Notes: generated from the letters alone by a model not told the origin. DNA of 64,000 nucleotides from Shewanella sp. MTB7 (GCF_027571385.1 NZ_CP085636.1:1798001-1862000); one strand, 5' to 3'. Counted from the stretch's first letter, positions 17,826 through 26,298 are shown. Made by a program: numbers and translations.

Positions 17826-19490
17826 ATGTTTTGTATTCAGTGTGAACAGACAATTAGAACTCCAGCAGGAAATGGCTGTAGTTACTCTCAAGGTATGTGT
17901 GGCAAGCTTGCAGATACTTCAGATCTACAAGATTTACTTATCTACTTGTTGCAAGGGGTGTCGGCTTACGCTGTTAAAGCCCGTGAGTTTGATATTGTCG
18001 ATAGCGAAATTGATGCCTTCGTGCCAAAAGCCTTCTTTGCGACTTTAACCAATGTAAACTTCGATGATGATCGCCTGCTTGATTACGTCAAACAAGCCGA
18101 TGTTTGTCGTAATCGTCTGAAAGCAGCCTATGAAGAGGCATGCAAAGCAGCAGAGAAGTCGCCTGAACTGTTAAGTGCTCCGTCACAATTAATCTTAGGT
18201 GCAACTAAACCTGAGATGTTAGCGCAAGCCGTTATTGCTGCACCAAACCGAGGAAAAGCGGATATTCATGAAGATATTCTTGGCTTACGTCTGCTTTGCC
18301 TTTATGGCTTAAAAGGTGCGGCTGCTTACATGGAGCATGCTCGTGTACTTAGCCAAACTGATGTTGATGTTGCTGCTCGTTTCCATGAGCTGATGTCCTT
18401 TCTAGGCGAAGATTCAGTTGATGCCGATAAATTATTTTCCGTTGCGATGGAGATAGGTCAACTGAACTACCGTGTCATGGCTATGTTGGACGAAGGCGAA
18501 ACATGTGCCTTCGGTCATCCTGAGCCAACTCAAGTGAATACTGTGGCGATTAAAGGTAAAGCTATCTTAGTGTCTGGCCATGACATGGTCGATTTAGCGC
18601 TTATTCTCAAGCAAACAGAAGGTAAGGGAATCAATGTCTTTACTCATGGCGAGATGCTACCAGCGCTCGCGTACCCTGAGCTGAAAAAGTACCCACACCT
18701 TGTCGGTAACTATGGCAGCGCTTGGCAAAATCAACAGAAAGAGTTTGCTAATTTCCCTGGTGCAGTAGTGATGACCTCTAACTGTATTATCGATCCTAAT
18801 GTGGGTGATTACTCTGATCGTATCTTTACTCGCAGCATTGTTGGTTGGCCTGGGGTTACGCATTTAGTTGGTGATGATTTTTCTGCTGTTATCGAAAAGG
18901 CACTTACGCTTGAAGGCTTTATCTATGACGAGATCCCCCATCTAATCACCATAGGTTTTGCTCGAAATGCATTGATGGCAGCGGCCCCTGCAGTGGTTGA
19001 GAACGTGAAGAATGGTTCAATTAAGCACTTCTTCTTGGTTGGTGGCTGTGATGGTGATAAGGCTGAGCGCAGTTACTTCACCGATATAGCTACTCAGGCG
19101 CCAAAAGATTCTGTGATTTTGACGTTGGGCTGTGGCAAGTACAAGTTTAATAAGCTTGAATTTGGCGACATTAATGGTATTCCACGTTTACTTGATATTG
19201 GCCAGTGTAATGATGCGTACTCTGCAATCCAGCTAGCCATCGCGTTGTCTGAAGCTTTCGATTGTGAGATTAATGAGCTGCCTTTAAGTATTGTACTTTC
19301 ATGGTTCGAGCAAAAAGCGATTGTCGTTCTGCTGACGCTGCTGTCACTGGGCGTGAAAGATATCCGCACTGGCCCAAGTGCACCAGCATTTTTAACCACT
19401 AATTTATTAAATGTGTTAGAGGATAAATTTGGGCTTCGCGGGACGACGACAGCTGAAGAAGATCTTAAAACTATCTTAAACGTCGCATAG
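17826..19490 (+). CDS. hcp: Hybrid cluster protein (NO / hydroxylamine reductase)
   Basis: Hcp carries an unusual [4Fe-2S-2O] hybrid cluster and acts in nitrosative stress, reducing NO (and in vitro hydroxylamine). The 554-residue protein has an N-terminal cysteine set C3, C6, C18 and C25 (CX2C, X11, C, X6, C), the spacing of the E. coli type that binds a [2Fe-2S] cluster. Hybrid-cluster residues appear in the conserved blocks [32 protein letters not shown] and [11 protein letters not shown] and in an [10 protein letters not shown] region. It is followed by hcr, its reductase. Confidence 0.97.
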   Translation: MFCIQCEQTIRTPAGNGCSYSQGMCGKLADTSDLQDLLIYLLQGVSAYAVKAREFDIVDSEIDAFVPKAFFATLTNVNFDDDRLLDYVKQADVCRNRLKAAYEEACKAAEKSPELLSAPSQLILGATKPEMLAQAVIAAPNRGKADIHEDILGLRLLCLYGLKGAAAYMEHARVLSQTDVDVAARFHELMSFLGEDSVDADKLFSVAMEIGQLNYRVMAMLDEGETCAFGHPEPTQVNTVAIKGKAILVSGHDMVDLALILKQTEGKGINVFTHGEMLPALAYPELKKYPHLVGNYGSAWQNQQKEFANFPGAVVMTSNCIIDPNVGDYSDRIFTRSIVGWPGVTHLVGDDFSAVIEKALTLEGFIYDEIPHLITIGFARNALMAAAPAVVENVKNGSIKHFFLVGGCDGDKAERSYFTDIATQAPKDSVILTLGCGKYKFNKLEFGDINGIPRLLDIGQCNDAYSAIQLAIALSEAFDCEINELPLSIVLSWFEQKAIVVLLTLLSLGVKDIRTGPSAPAFLTTNLLNVLEDKFGLRGTTTAEEDLKTILNVA

Positions 19491-19507
19491 TTTTAAATGT
19501 AGCTGTA

Positions 19508-19543
19508 GATCAAGGCTCTCTTATGTGGGCCTTGGTCAATTTT
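19508..19543 (+). terminator. Hairpin between hcp and hcr
   Basis: GATCAAGGC and GCCTTGGTC form a 9-bp stem (one G-T pair) followed by AATTTTTA. It probably lowers read-through into hcr rather than separating the operon completely. Confidence 0.6.
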
Positions 19544-19592
19544 TAGCATTAACACTTACACCAAACTCTTTTCTAAAATGAATGGAAACAAA

Positions 19593-20690
19593 ATGAGCAC
19601 AGATACTCTTTCTAAGCTTGATATTGATGAAATAAAACTGACATCGCCAAATTGGCAACATGGTGAGGTTGAGCTTTTATGCGTAGAGAAGTGGCATGAA
19701 ACCTTTGATGTGATTAGTTTTCGTTTTCAGGGAAAGAGTCCAGTCAAGTTCCAGTTTAAACCCGGACAGTTTTTGACTTTTGTTCTTGAAATCGATGGTG
19801 AGCTTGTTCACCGTAGTTACACCATTTCTTCATCTCCCTCACGCCCGTACTCTATAGTGGTGACCATTAAGCGTATTGAAGGTGGTTTGGTGTCGAATTA
19901 CCTTGCTGAGTCCTTGCTGGTTGGCGATTGTGTAATGGCTACGGGTCCTGATGGGCTATTTAATCTTGTCGATATTCCCGCTAAAAAATATCTATTCTTA
20001 AGTGCCGGTAGCGGTGTTACACCCATGTACTCAATGACGCGTTGGTTGGTTGATACACAAGTGGGGGCCGATATCGCTTTTCTTCATTGCGCCAAGAGCC
20101 CGGAGGATCTTATCTTTAGGGCTGATTTGGATAAGATTAATTACAACAATCCTAAGCTGTCGCTAAGTTATATTATTGAAACGAGTGCTGAAAGTTTGCC
20201 TTCTGAACAAGTTTACAGAGAAGGGCGTATCAATGGGAAAAGTTTGATTGAGCTTGTTAGTGATTTTCAAGAAAGAAGGGTATTTGTTTGTGGCCCAACA
20301 CCTTTTATGTTTTGCGTGCACTCGTTATTGAGCGAACTAGGTTTTGATATGTCTCAATATCATCAAGAGAGTTTTGGTGATGCCCCAGCTAAGCTTGTCC
20401 CTGCATCACATGTTGCTGAGCTTAATGAGTCAAGTGGCTTTATGCTGAGCATTGATGATCGTCAACGTGTGCTGACATCAGATCAAAGCTTGCTCGAAGG
20501 CATAGAAGCGGAAGGTTTGCCTATCATCGCCGCATGTCGATCTGGCGTGTGTGGCGCGTGTAAATGTCAGGTGATCAAAGGAGAGACTGAATCTTCGAGT
20601 CAGATGAGCTTAACGCCTGAGGAAATAGCACAAGGTTTTGTGCTGGCTTGTTCTACTAAGTTAAGATCCGATGTCACTTTAGTCCTCTAG
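19593..20690 (+). CDS. hcr: NADH oxidoreductase Hcr
   Basis: Hcr passes electrons from NADH to Hcp. The protein has a ferredoxin-reductase part with the FAD motif HRSYTISSSP and the nicotinamide loop SAGSGVTPMYSM, then a C-terminal plant-type [2Fe-2S] ferredoxin domain with CRSGVCGACKC and a fourth Cys in LACST. I prefer the ATG at 19593 (365 residues) with GGA upstream; the in-frame ATG at 19578 adds five residues. The hcp-hcr pair is the conserved arrangement. Confidence 0.94.
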   Translation: MSTDTLSKLDIDEIKLTSPNWQHGEVELLCVEKWHETFDVISFRFQGKSPVKFQFKPGQFLTFVLEIDGELVHRSYTISSSPSRPYSIVVTIKRIEGGLVSNYLAESLLVGDCVMATGPDGLFNLVDIPAKKYLFLSAGSGVTPMYSMTRWLVDTQVGADIAFLHCAKSPEDLIFRADLDKINYNNPKLSLSYIIETSAESLPSEQVYREGRINGKSLIELVSDFQERRVFVCGPTPFMFCVHSLLSELGFDMSQYHQESFGDAPAKLVPASHVAELNESSGFMLSIDDRQRVLTSDQSLLEGIEAEGLPIIAACRSGVCGACKCQVIKGETESSSQMSLTPEEIAQGFVLACSTKLRSDVTLVL

Positions 20691-20854
20691 AGATTTTCGC
20701 TATCTTTTAGTGTGTTATGCATGAGTTTACTTGGTATTAAAGGGCAAGTTGGATAGGACGTGGGTAAAGATGTATTTGCGCAATAGCCTGTGACGAAGTA
20801 TTGTTAAGGAGTGAGCGTTATTTATCATCTACTTGTCATTATTGGAGCTTATCT

Positions 20855-21190
20855 ATGATATCGACGGCCTCAGCGAGAGTAACTATGGATGATCCTAGCC
20901 TAGCGCATCTTCTGTATGGCTTGATGACCGCTTTCCCTTTGTTTTTTCTGCCGACGTTATTGGGTTTAGCAATCAATCTTGCCCATAAACCGTTAAGTGA
21001 AAGCTCAGTTATTCAATCGCATTTGCGTTGGCAACGCCACTCCATTATCGGCTTCACGATATTAAGCATTGTAGGCTTTCTTCTCTCACCTTTGTGGGTG
21101 AGTGTGAGTGTTTATCTGGTGGCGACACTTTGGTTTTGTCATAGAATTATCAAGGGCTGGTTAAATCTAACGGAAGGTATTGCAGTTTGA
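20855..21190 (+). CDS. Small integral membrane protein, DUF4870-like
   Basis: The ATG at 20855 has TTGGAG about 8 bases before it and gives 111 residues; an in-frame TTG further upstream has less support. It contains three hydrophobic segments (LLYGLMTAFPLFFLPTLLGLAI, GFTILSIVGFLLSPLWVSV and VYLVATLWFCHRII) and the cytoplasmic block HLRWQRHSI between the first and second, as in DUF4870-type proteins. Function unknown. It ends before a strong bidirectional terminator. Confidence 0.7.
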   Translation: MISTASARVTMDDPSLAHLLYGLMTAFPLFFLPTLLGLAINLAHKPLSESSVIQSHLRWQRHSIIGFTILSIVGFLLSPLWVSVSVYLVATLWFCHRIIKGWLNLTEGIAV

Positions 21191-21241
21191 TAACATGATA
21201 TTTCGAGTAGTATTAATACCAATCGGTATACCATGAATATT

Positions 21242-21268
21242 AAAAATGAGGACCTAGGTCCTCATTTT
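21242..21268. terminator. Bidirectional terminator
   Basis: AAAAATGAGGAC and its complement GTCCTCATTTTT form a 12-bp-plus stem (AAAATGAGGACCTAGGTCCTCATTTT) with a T-run on each strand. It lies between two convergent genes, the small membrane gene and pheA. Confidence 0.85.
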
Positions 21269-21277
21269 TGTGGATGA

Positions 21278-21552
21278 ACCTAATACCAATCAGTATAAGA
21301 AGTTGATCTACTCAGAGTGTTTTTTGGCAAGCTAATTCAAGGCGAATGGATGACATAATGGTTGTTCCCTTGTGAGTTTATTCAACGCAGAAATAGGCAG
21401 CCAAAAACACTCCTTACAGGCGAGTTTTAGCGGTTCTGTTGCTGTGTTAACGAGCTTAACCGTAGAATAACTATGCTCTTCACTCGTTGCCTTGCCTCAG
21501 GACCGCTAAACTCTCGCTGAGCGATCAAATCTTTATATTGATTGGTATAATC
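21278..21552. repeat. MITE-like repeat with ACCAATC terminal repeats
   Basis: The segment starts AATACCAATCAGTATAAG and ends with the matching inverted TTATATTGATTGGTATAA, giving terminal repeats of about 15 bases around 240 bp of non-coding DNA. A separate half-site, AATACCAATCGGTATACC, lies just before it at about 21213-21230. There is no ORF. The shape suits a non-autonomous mobile element. Confidence 0.6.
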
Positions 21553-21554
21553 CT

Positions 21555-23543
21555 TTATTGGTACAAGTTTCTTAATAACTCGCTGTGACTGGCAAGCTCA
21601 GTGTCAAACTCACTATTTTCAGATGAGAAATTCAAGATTAAACCATCGGCATTGAGTTGTTTTCCTGCTACTGAATGCGGTAATAGTGTCTGTTTATTCG
21701 ATGCATAGCTTGGATTGATTAAGACAGGTAGATGAGTTATAGCCTTGATATTCACTAAGGCGGCCAGATCGAGGGAGGGCATGATTGAGTCACTGAACGT
21801 TCTTATGCCTGATTCACAAAGTATCAGTTGTTGATTCCCCTGGGCTAGCACTGTCTCTGCTGCAGTTAAAAGCTCCTCAACACTTGCCATGGTATTACGC
21901 TCCAATATCACAGGGATATGCAGTGAACCAACTTGCTTTAGTAAGGTCTTGTTGTGCATCTGCTTACCTGTTATCAGCAAAATACTGGCATGTTCGGTGG
22001 CAAATTTGAGCTCTGATTCATGTTCGACTGAAATGATGCATTCAAGGTCAAATTGATGTAAGGCTTTTTTAAACTCAAGCACATTTGATTTTAGATTAAC
22101 CTGATGAGATAAGCCCTCTAAAATGACGGCCTGAAACCCTGCTTCTTTCAGTAATTTAGCTTTATGACTATAGCGATCGCTCTCTTGTGGTAGGGAGATA
22201 AGTGCAATGGCACCAAATTGTCCATCACCGACTTGTAGTTGACCTATGGTTACCTCAGTCACATCTGTTTTATGCGCTTTACAGTATCTTAATTGCTCGT
22301 TGTTAAGAGCGCTGTTTTGTACTGTCACTTTATTTGAGTGTTCAGCCCGACTGGTGTCGGGCTCTATCATTAACTGGCTGTTAGTTAATTGCGTCGGGCT
22401 GACAGTTTCGCAGGGATAACAGCCTAATACTTTAATGAAACGTGTGATACGTTCAAGTTCTTTGAGCGCCGATTGCATCGCATCACTGGCTAGGTTTGCA
22501 TCGAGATCCAGATAAAACATCTCTTCCCAAGGGGTACCTGGAATAGGGCGTGATTCGAGCTTGCTCATATTCAAGTTGTGAGCTTTTAAGACTAAGAGGG
22601 CTTCTACCAACGCACCAGGCTTTTGGCCTGTCGCCATGATCAAGGTTGTTTTGGCCGGTAGTTGCTCTGGGACTGTAATGGCTTTTCTGGCTACAACAAT
22701 AAAACGGCTTTGATTGATTTTCTGATTTGCTAAATCTTGTGCGATTGCTTCAAGTTGATAAAGGGCACCGCCTTCAGCGCTACCAATGGCAGCGACAGTT
22801 GGGTCGTCATTGTCTACGACTTTCTGCATGGCCTCAGCACTGCTGGAACAGTACTCAAGTTTATAATCTGGGTGAAGACTCAGATATCGGCTACATTGAC
22901 TGATAGGCTGAGGATGAGCGTAGACGGTTTTTATTTGGCTTAGTTTATTACTGTTTTTAGCCAGTAGGCAGTGGTCCACTTCTATTGTTGTTTCGCCGAT
23001 TATGGCTAAACTCGTATGTTGCAGTACATCATAGACCTCATTAATAGAGCCAGATGAAGTATTTTCTATTGGAAGAAATCCATAGTCAGCATGACCAGAC
23101 TCAACAGCTTGCACGATTTCGTCAAAACTTTTGCAACCTAAGTCTTGCATATTAACCTGTCTGCGATTGCAGTAACGATTGGCTGCCAAGTAGGAGTATG
23201 AACCTCTTGCACCTAGATAAGCGATGTTGTATTGCCGCTTCTGAGTATCTGGGTTAGCACGGCTTTGTAGGTAGGCTTGCTGGTTGAGAACAGAGTCTTC
23301 GATAATGCTTTGGTATAAAGAGATAACATAGTGAGCATCGAGACCTTGTTCACGACCTTGTTTAACTAATCGAGAAAGTAATTCCTTTTCTCTTTGGGTA
23401 TCACGTATAGGACGAATGTCTACCTCTTTACTGCGGGCGACGTCCAAACTGAGCTCTCGTCTTTTAGCCAATAGTGCCAGTAGATCTCTATCTAGTGAAG
23501 TGATCTGTTCACGGGTATGATTCAAAGGCTGTGGTTTGCTCAT
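21555..23543 (-). CDS. pheA: Chorismate mutase / prephenate dehydratase with C-terminal DAHP-synthase-like domain
   Basis: PheA (P-protein) turns chorismate into prephenate and then phenylpyruvate. The start at 23543 (MSKPQPLN) has AGAGGA upstream and gives 662 residues; typical P-proteins have about 390. Order: AroQ mutase (about 1-90), prephenate dehydratase (about 105-280, with GARGSYSYLAA, ENTSSGSI and QSRFIVVARK where the usual Thr-Arg-Phe is Ser-Arg-Phe), ACT domain (about 300-375, GALVEALLVLK and ESRPIPGTPWE for Phe feedback). The last 230 residues resemble class I-beta DAHP synthase (LQVGDGQFG, LLKQVGSLHIPVILERN, LILCESGIRTF, LDLAALV, HLPVLINPSY), but GPCS, KRG and DPSH motifs are replaced, so this part is probably inactive. 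It is preceded by an attenuator with leader peptide pheL. Confidence 0.95.
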   Translation of the reverse strand: MSKPQPLNHTREQITSLDRDLLALLAKRRELSLDVARSKEVDIRPIRDTQREKELLSRLVKQGREQGLDAHYVISLYQSIIEDSVLNQQAYLQSRANPDTQKRQYNIAYLGARGSYSYLAANRYCNRRQVNMQDLGCKSFDEIVQAVESGHADYGFLPIENTSSGSINEVYDVLQHTSLAIIGETTIEVDHCLLAKNSNKLSQIKTVYAHPQPISQCSRYLSLHPDYKLEYCSSSAEAMQKVVDNDDPTVAAIGSAEGGALYQLEAIAQDLANQKINQSRFIVVARKAITVPEQLPAKTTLIMATGQKPGALVEALLVLKAHNLNMSKLESRPIPGTPWEEMFYLDLDANLASDAMQSALKELERITRFIKVLGCYPCETVSPTQLTNSQLMIEPDTSRAEHSNKVTVQNSALNNEQLRYCKAHKTDVTEVTIGQLQVGDGQFGAIALISLPQESDRYSHKAKLLKEAGFQAVILEGLSHQVNLKSNVLEFKKALHQFDLECIISVEHESELKFATEHASILLITGKQMHNKTLLKQVGSLHIPVILERNTMASVEELLTAAETVLAQGNQQLILCESGIRTFSDSIMPSLDLAALVNIKAITHLPVLINPSYASNKQTLLPHSVAGKQLNADGLILNFSSENSEFDTELASHSELLRNLYQ

Positions 23544-23582
23544 GTTGTCCTCTATGTTTTGACCAAATTCTAATACAAAGCT

Positions 23583-23672
23583 CATTTTCCCTTGACCTCT
23601 ATGGAGGGAATGTCTTAAAGATGTCGGGGACATCTAAGATCTCAGGGAAATTGACATAAGTGTTCCTGACAC
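23583..23672. repeat. Small palindromic repeat within the pheA leader
   Basis: CTTGACCTCTATGGAGGGAA, then GATGTCGGGGACATC and TAAGTGTTCCTGACAC belong to a short palindromic repeat that recurs at about 1905-1985, 5148-5212, 23855-23930 and 39733-39790. This copy lies between the pheL terminator and the pheA start. Confidence 0.6.
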
Positions 23673-23699
23673 AAAAAAGCCTCCCTAGTGGGAGGCTTT
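23673..23699 (-). terminator. pheA attenuator terminator
   Basis: On the minus strand, AAAGCCTCCC, loop ACTA and GGGAGGCTTTTTT form a strong intrinsic terminator 40 bases after the pheL stop. Upstream, GGAATTTT (about 23733-23740) and AAAATTCC (about 23699-23708) can pair instead, giving the alternative fold expected in attenuation. Confidence 0.85.
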
Positions 23700-23739
23700 G
23701 GAATTTTCATTTTCGTTTTTACACCAAAATTCCGCCGCC

Positions 23740-23793
23740 CTATTTGGGTGGAATAAAAAAGAAAATAAAAAAGTGAACTATAAGTGGTTTCAT
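23740..23793 (-). CDS. pheL: Phe leader peptide
   Basis: A 17-codon ORF reads MKPLIVHFFIFFFIPPK, with five phenylalanines among six consecutive hydrophobic positions, then a TAG. It lies between a promoter-like sequence and the attenuator hairpin upstream of pheA, exactly as E. coli pheL does. Ribosome stalling at the Phe codons when Phe-tRNA is scarce would prevent the terminator from forming. The peptide sequence differs from that of E. coli, but composition and position make the assignment strong. Confidence 0.9.
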   Translation of the reverse strand: MKPLIVHFFIFFFIPPK

Positions 23794-23800
23794 CTCTACA

Positions 23801-23829
23801 AAAGTAAAGCTCGAACCCTTTAGTGTCAA
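23801..23829 (-). promoter_or_regulatory. Probable pheL-pheA promoter
   Basis: On the minus strand TTGACA (23829-23824) and TACTTT (23806-23801) are separated by exactly 17 bases. The -35 is a perfect consensus. The predicted start falls about at the pheL ATG, which leaves almost no 5' leader for a ribosome binding site. Confidence 0.55.
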
Positions 23830-23854
23830 TTAAAACTTGTTTTAAATTTAAGCG

Positions 23855-23960
23855 TGCACAAATGTTCCAGACAAATTACTACATCTTTCCATCCATGGGG
23901 TGTGGCATAAATGTTCCTGACATGAAAAAGCGTACCTTGGAGGTACGCTTTAGATTTAAA
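23855..23960. repeat. Palindromic repeat plus hairpin between raiA and pheL
   Basis: ACAAATGTTCCAGAC, CCATCCATGGGG and CATAAATGTTCCTGACATG form another copy of the small palindromic repeat. AAAGCGTACC, loop TTGG, AGGTACGCTTT (23928-23953) follows and would be a terminator on the minus strand, with TTTTT next to it. It may end the raiA-side transcript. Confidence 0.6.
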
Positions 23961-24029
23961 TTATTAAAAATCAAACTAATATTTCCTCCTTTGGTTATCA
24001 AAAGCTATTATTTTGTTATGTAGTGACAG

Positions 24030-24922
24030 CTCCTTTAGTTTAATGAAAGTTTACTTATCATTTTTCATTGTACTGGTATTTACTTGAACTATGACTGTTT
24101 TAACGATGTTGCTATCGCTCCTTTTTAGCTAAAACTTTCTATCTTTTTATGATGTTTAATGGAGTTGCGATTGTTTCTAATAATGTTGTTATCGCTCCTT
24201 ATCTAGCTAAAAAATATACACTTTTATGATTTTACTTGGTTGTTACTGTTGTTATACTCCTTTGTGTAGTTGAAACCTATCTAGTTTGCATCACGCTTCT
24301 CGATTAAGGGAGACAGAAGACAGGCTTCGATTTACAGCTTGTCACACTATCAGGTGTGTTGGCTTTAAAAGCTCATTTTGCCTAGGGTTTCCTAGCTGCT
24401 TAGCTTAGGACCTTTAGAGGCTGGTATTCACCTGAGTTCTTGTTACAACTAACATTTATCGTTCTGAATTTTATAGCTAATCCAGCATTAACTGATCTTG
24501 AGGTGATTCTATTACTCCTCCTTTGTGTCGTTGAAACCTTTTATCTGCATCACTCTTCTAAATTAAGGGAGGCAAGAGACTGGCTTCGTTTTACTGCTTT
24601 CACACTATCAGGTGTATTGGCTTTAACAGCACATTTGCCAAGGGTTACCTAATCTTAGGGCCTTTAACTGACGAGTATTCACCTGAGCTCTACTTACAAC
24701 TAACTTTGAACGACTAATATTTCTACGGACTTACTTTCTAACATACAGTTAATCTACATTTCCTCCTGATTGAGTCAATCATTACACTGCTTTCTTACTT
24801 TAAGGTGTACATTGAACTTGTCGTATTGCTTTTTCGAGTATATTTCCAACTGTTTAACTGGTGAAAAGTTTCTGTTTATATTGTAGGATCCTAATTGAAT
24901 CCTAGTTCAACATTACTTCTGT
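24030..24922. repeat. Repeat-filled gap between raiA and pheL
   Basis: No gene is supported in this stretch of about 0.9 kb. Two direct copies of about 200 bp, 24251-24453 and 24508-24704, share blocks such as CACACTATCAGGTGT, TTCACCTGAG and TTACAACTAAC. A shorter module (TTGTTATCGCTCCTT, then TAGCTAAA) is repeated at about 24110, 24188 and 24250. On the minus strand these give repeated AAGGAG motifs that resemble ribosome binding sites but are not followed by start codons. A plus-strand ORF at 24440-24652 is doubtful. Confidence 0.7.
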
Positions 24923-25288
24923 TTATGCAGCAAACTCTTCATCTAATTCATCTTCAACATCGAGGCCAACGGTTTCTTCCTCTTGTCTCTTTAGTGTTTC
25001 ATGGCGTTGAGATTCTGGCTTATGGGTTAGACGATTAAGTTGTTTCTCTAATTTTTGACCCATAGCGTTAATTGCCGAGTAGAGATCTTCATGTTTTGCT
25101 TGAGCAAAAAGCTGATGATTAGGGATCCCAACAGAGGTTTCAATTTTAAATAACTGTTTCTCTTGAACTATGATGACATGTGGATTAATCAGTTGAACAT
25201 CATGTCTAGATAGCTTTTCTAAACGAGCCTGAATACGTTCACGAATAAGGGGAGTAACTTCAAGATTTTTGCTAGTGATCATTGTCAT
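24923..25288 (-). CDS. raiA: Ribosome hibernation factor RaiA (YfiA)
   Basis: RaiA binds the 30S subunit decoding region in stationary phase or cold and blocks translation initiation. The 121-residue protein has the S30AE fold: MITSKNLEVTPLIRERIQARLEKL, the central strands VIIVQEKQLFKIETSVGIPNH and AQAKHEDLYSAINAMGQKLEKQL, then an acidic tail (VGLDVEDELDEEFAA) typical of the short RaiA type rather than long HPF. It lies upstream of pheL-pheA as in E. coli, though with an unusually long gap. Confidence 0.95.
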   Translation of the reverse strand: MTMITSKNLEVTPLIRERIQARLEKLSRHDVQLINPHVIIVQEKQLFKIETSVGIPNHQLFAQAKHEDLYSAINAMGQKLEKQLNRLTHKPESQRHETLKRQEEETVGLDVEDELDEEFAA

Positions 25289-25576
25289 ATATTTAACCTT
25301 CTCTTATTGGCTTGAATTTAGATTACCAATCTCCACAACGAAAGTCGTGATCTGGATCACATATTCACTGCTATTTTGTGTTGTTCGATTTTTTTTTGAT
25401 CACTTAGACTATTCTCGAAAATATCTGGTGTAAATTGCTTGTAAAGGGAACAGAAGGGGGGCATATTTGAATGGATAAGTTCAAGTGCTTTTTTATCATC
25501 TCTCCCAAAGTTGAGCAAAATATCATCGAAGTCGTTAATCCAATATTCTTTTTTCCCTCATATATCTGGTAATCAA

Positions 25577-26245
25577 ATGAACAAAAAAATTAAAGTTTGG
25601 GATCTTCCTACTCGAATTTTCCACTGGGGTCTAATTTTTTTATTGGCCTGCTTGTGGTGGACTGCCGATGCTGGAGAGATGGATTGGCATCAGGTATTGG
25701 CGTATTCTTTGATGATTTTCATCATTTTTAGGCTTGTTTGGGGGATTATTGGTAGTGATACTTCTCGTTTTAGTCACTTTATTAAACATCCTGAAACAGT
25801 ATTAAATTATATGAAGAAGGTTAAGCATCAAGGTGTTACTTCGAGCGTAGGCCACAACCCATTAGGGGGCTATATGGTGATAGCCTTGATTTTATTAGTC
25901 TCTATGCAATTAATTAGTGGCCTATTTACTACCGATGAAATTTTTACCGAGGGTCCTTTCTATTCTTTAGTTTCCAGTGATACAGGTTCTGTGATGACTT
26001 GGTTACATAAGAAAATTTTCTATGTCATGTTAGGTTTTACTGCTATTCATGTGTTGGCGGTTATATACCATGGAATTAAAGGAGACAGATTAATTGCTCC
26101 AATGATAACGGGCTATAAGCTAGTAGTAGAAAAAGGTCAACTTGATCTAAAGTTTAAGCCTGTATTACTGGCTTTGTTATTGCTTGTTGTGGTTGCAGGA
26201 TTTGTGGGTAATTACTTGATTTTTCCAGTTGTAAAAATGCTTTAA
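25577..26245 (+). CDS. Cytochrome b561 / Ni,Fe-hydrogenase-type b subunit
   Basis: The 222-residue membrane protein has four main transmembrane helices with paired haem-ligand histidines: RIFHWGLIFLLACLWW, WHQVLAYSLMIFIIFRLVWG, GYMVIALILLVSMQLISGLF and FYVMLGFTAIHVLAVIYHGI. It would pass electrons between the quinone pool and a cytochrome c. I chose the ATG at 25577 because the preceding 22 codons do not resemble the family; ribosome binding site weak. It faces a cytochrome c' gene on the other strand, a pairing likely to be functional. Confidence 0.9.
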   Translation: MNKKIKVWDLPTRIFHWGLIFLLACLWWTADAGEMDWHQVLAYSLMIFIIFRLVWGIIGSDTSRFSHFIKHPETVLNYMKKVKHQGVTSSVGHNPLGGYMVIALILLVSMQLISGLFTTDEIFTEGPFYSLVSSDTGSVMTWLHKKIFYVMLGFTAIHVLAVIYHGIKGDRLIAPMITGYKLVVEKGQLDLKFKPVLLALLLLVVVAGFVGNYLIFPVVKML

Positions 26246-26261
26246 CATTTAATTTAGAATA

Positions 26262-26298
26262 AGAGCTACGAGTAATCTAGTTTAAGCTCGTAGCTTTA
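26262..26298. terminator. Terminator between cytochrome b and cytochrome c' genes
   Basis: AGCTACGAG (26264-26272) and CTCGTAGCT (26287-26295) pair perfectly over 9 bp and are followed by TTATTTAC; an AT-rich flank also suits the minus strand. It separates two convergent genes. Confidence 0.75.

Noticed and set aside
23933..24060. A possible second leader peptide upstream of pheL with AAAGGAGG on the minus strand
   Set aside because: Only a TTG follows at the right distance and the peptide runs through the terminator hairpin without enrichment in any regulated amino acid.
24440..24652. Plus-strand 70-codon ORF in the raiA-pheL gap with a hydrophobic sequence
   Set aside because: It spans the second direct repeat; the corresponding frame in the first repeat has stops. 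No ribosome binding site or known family.
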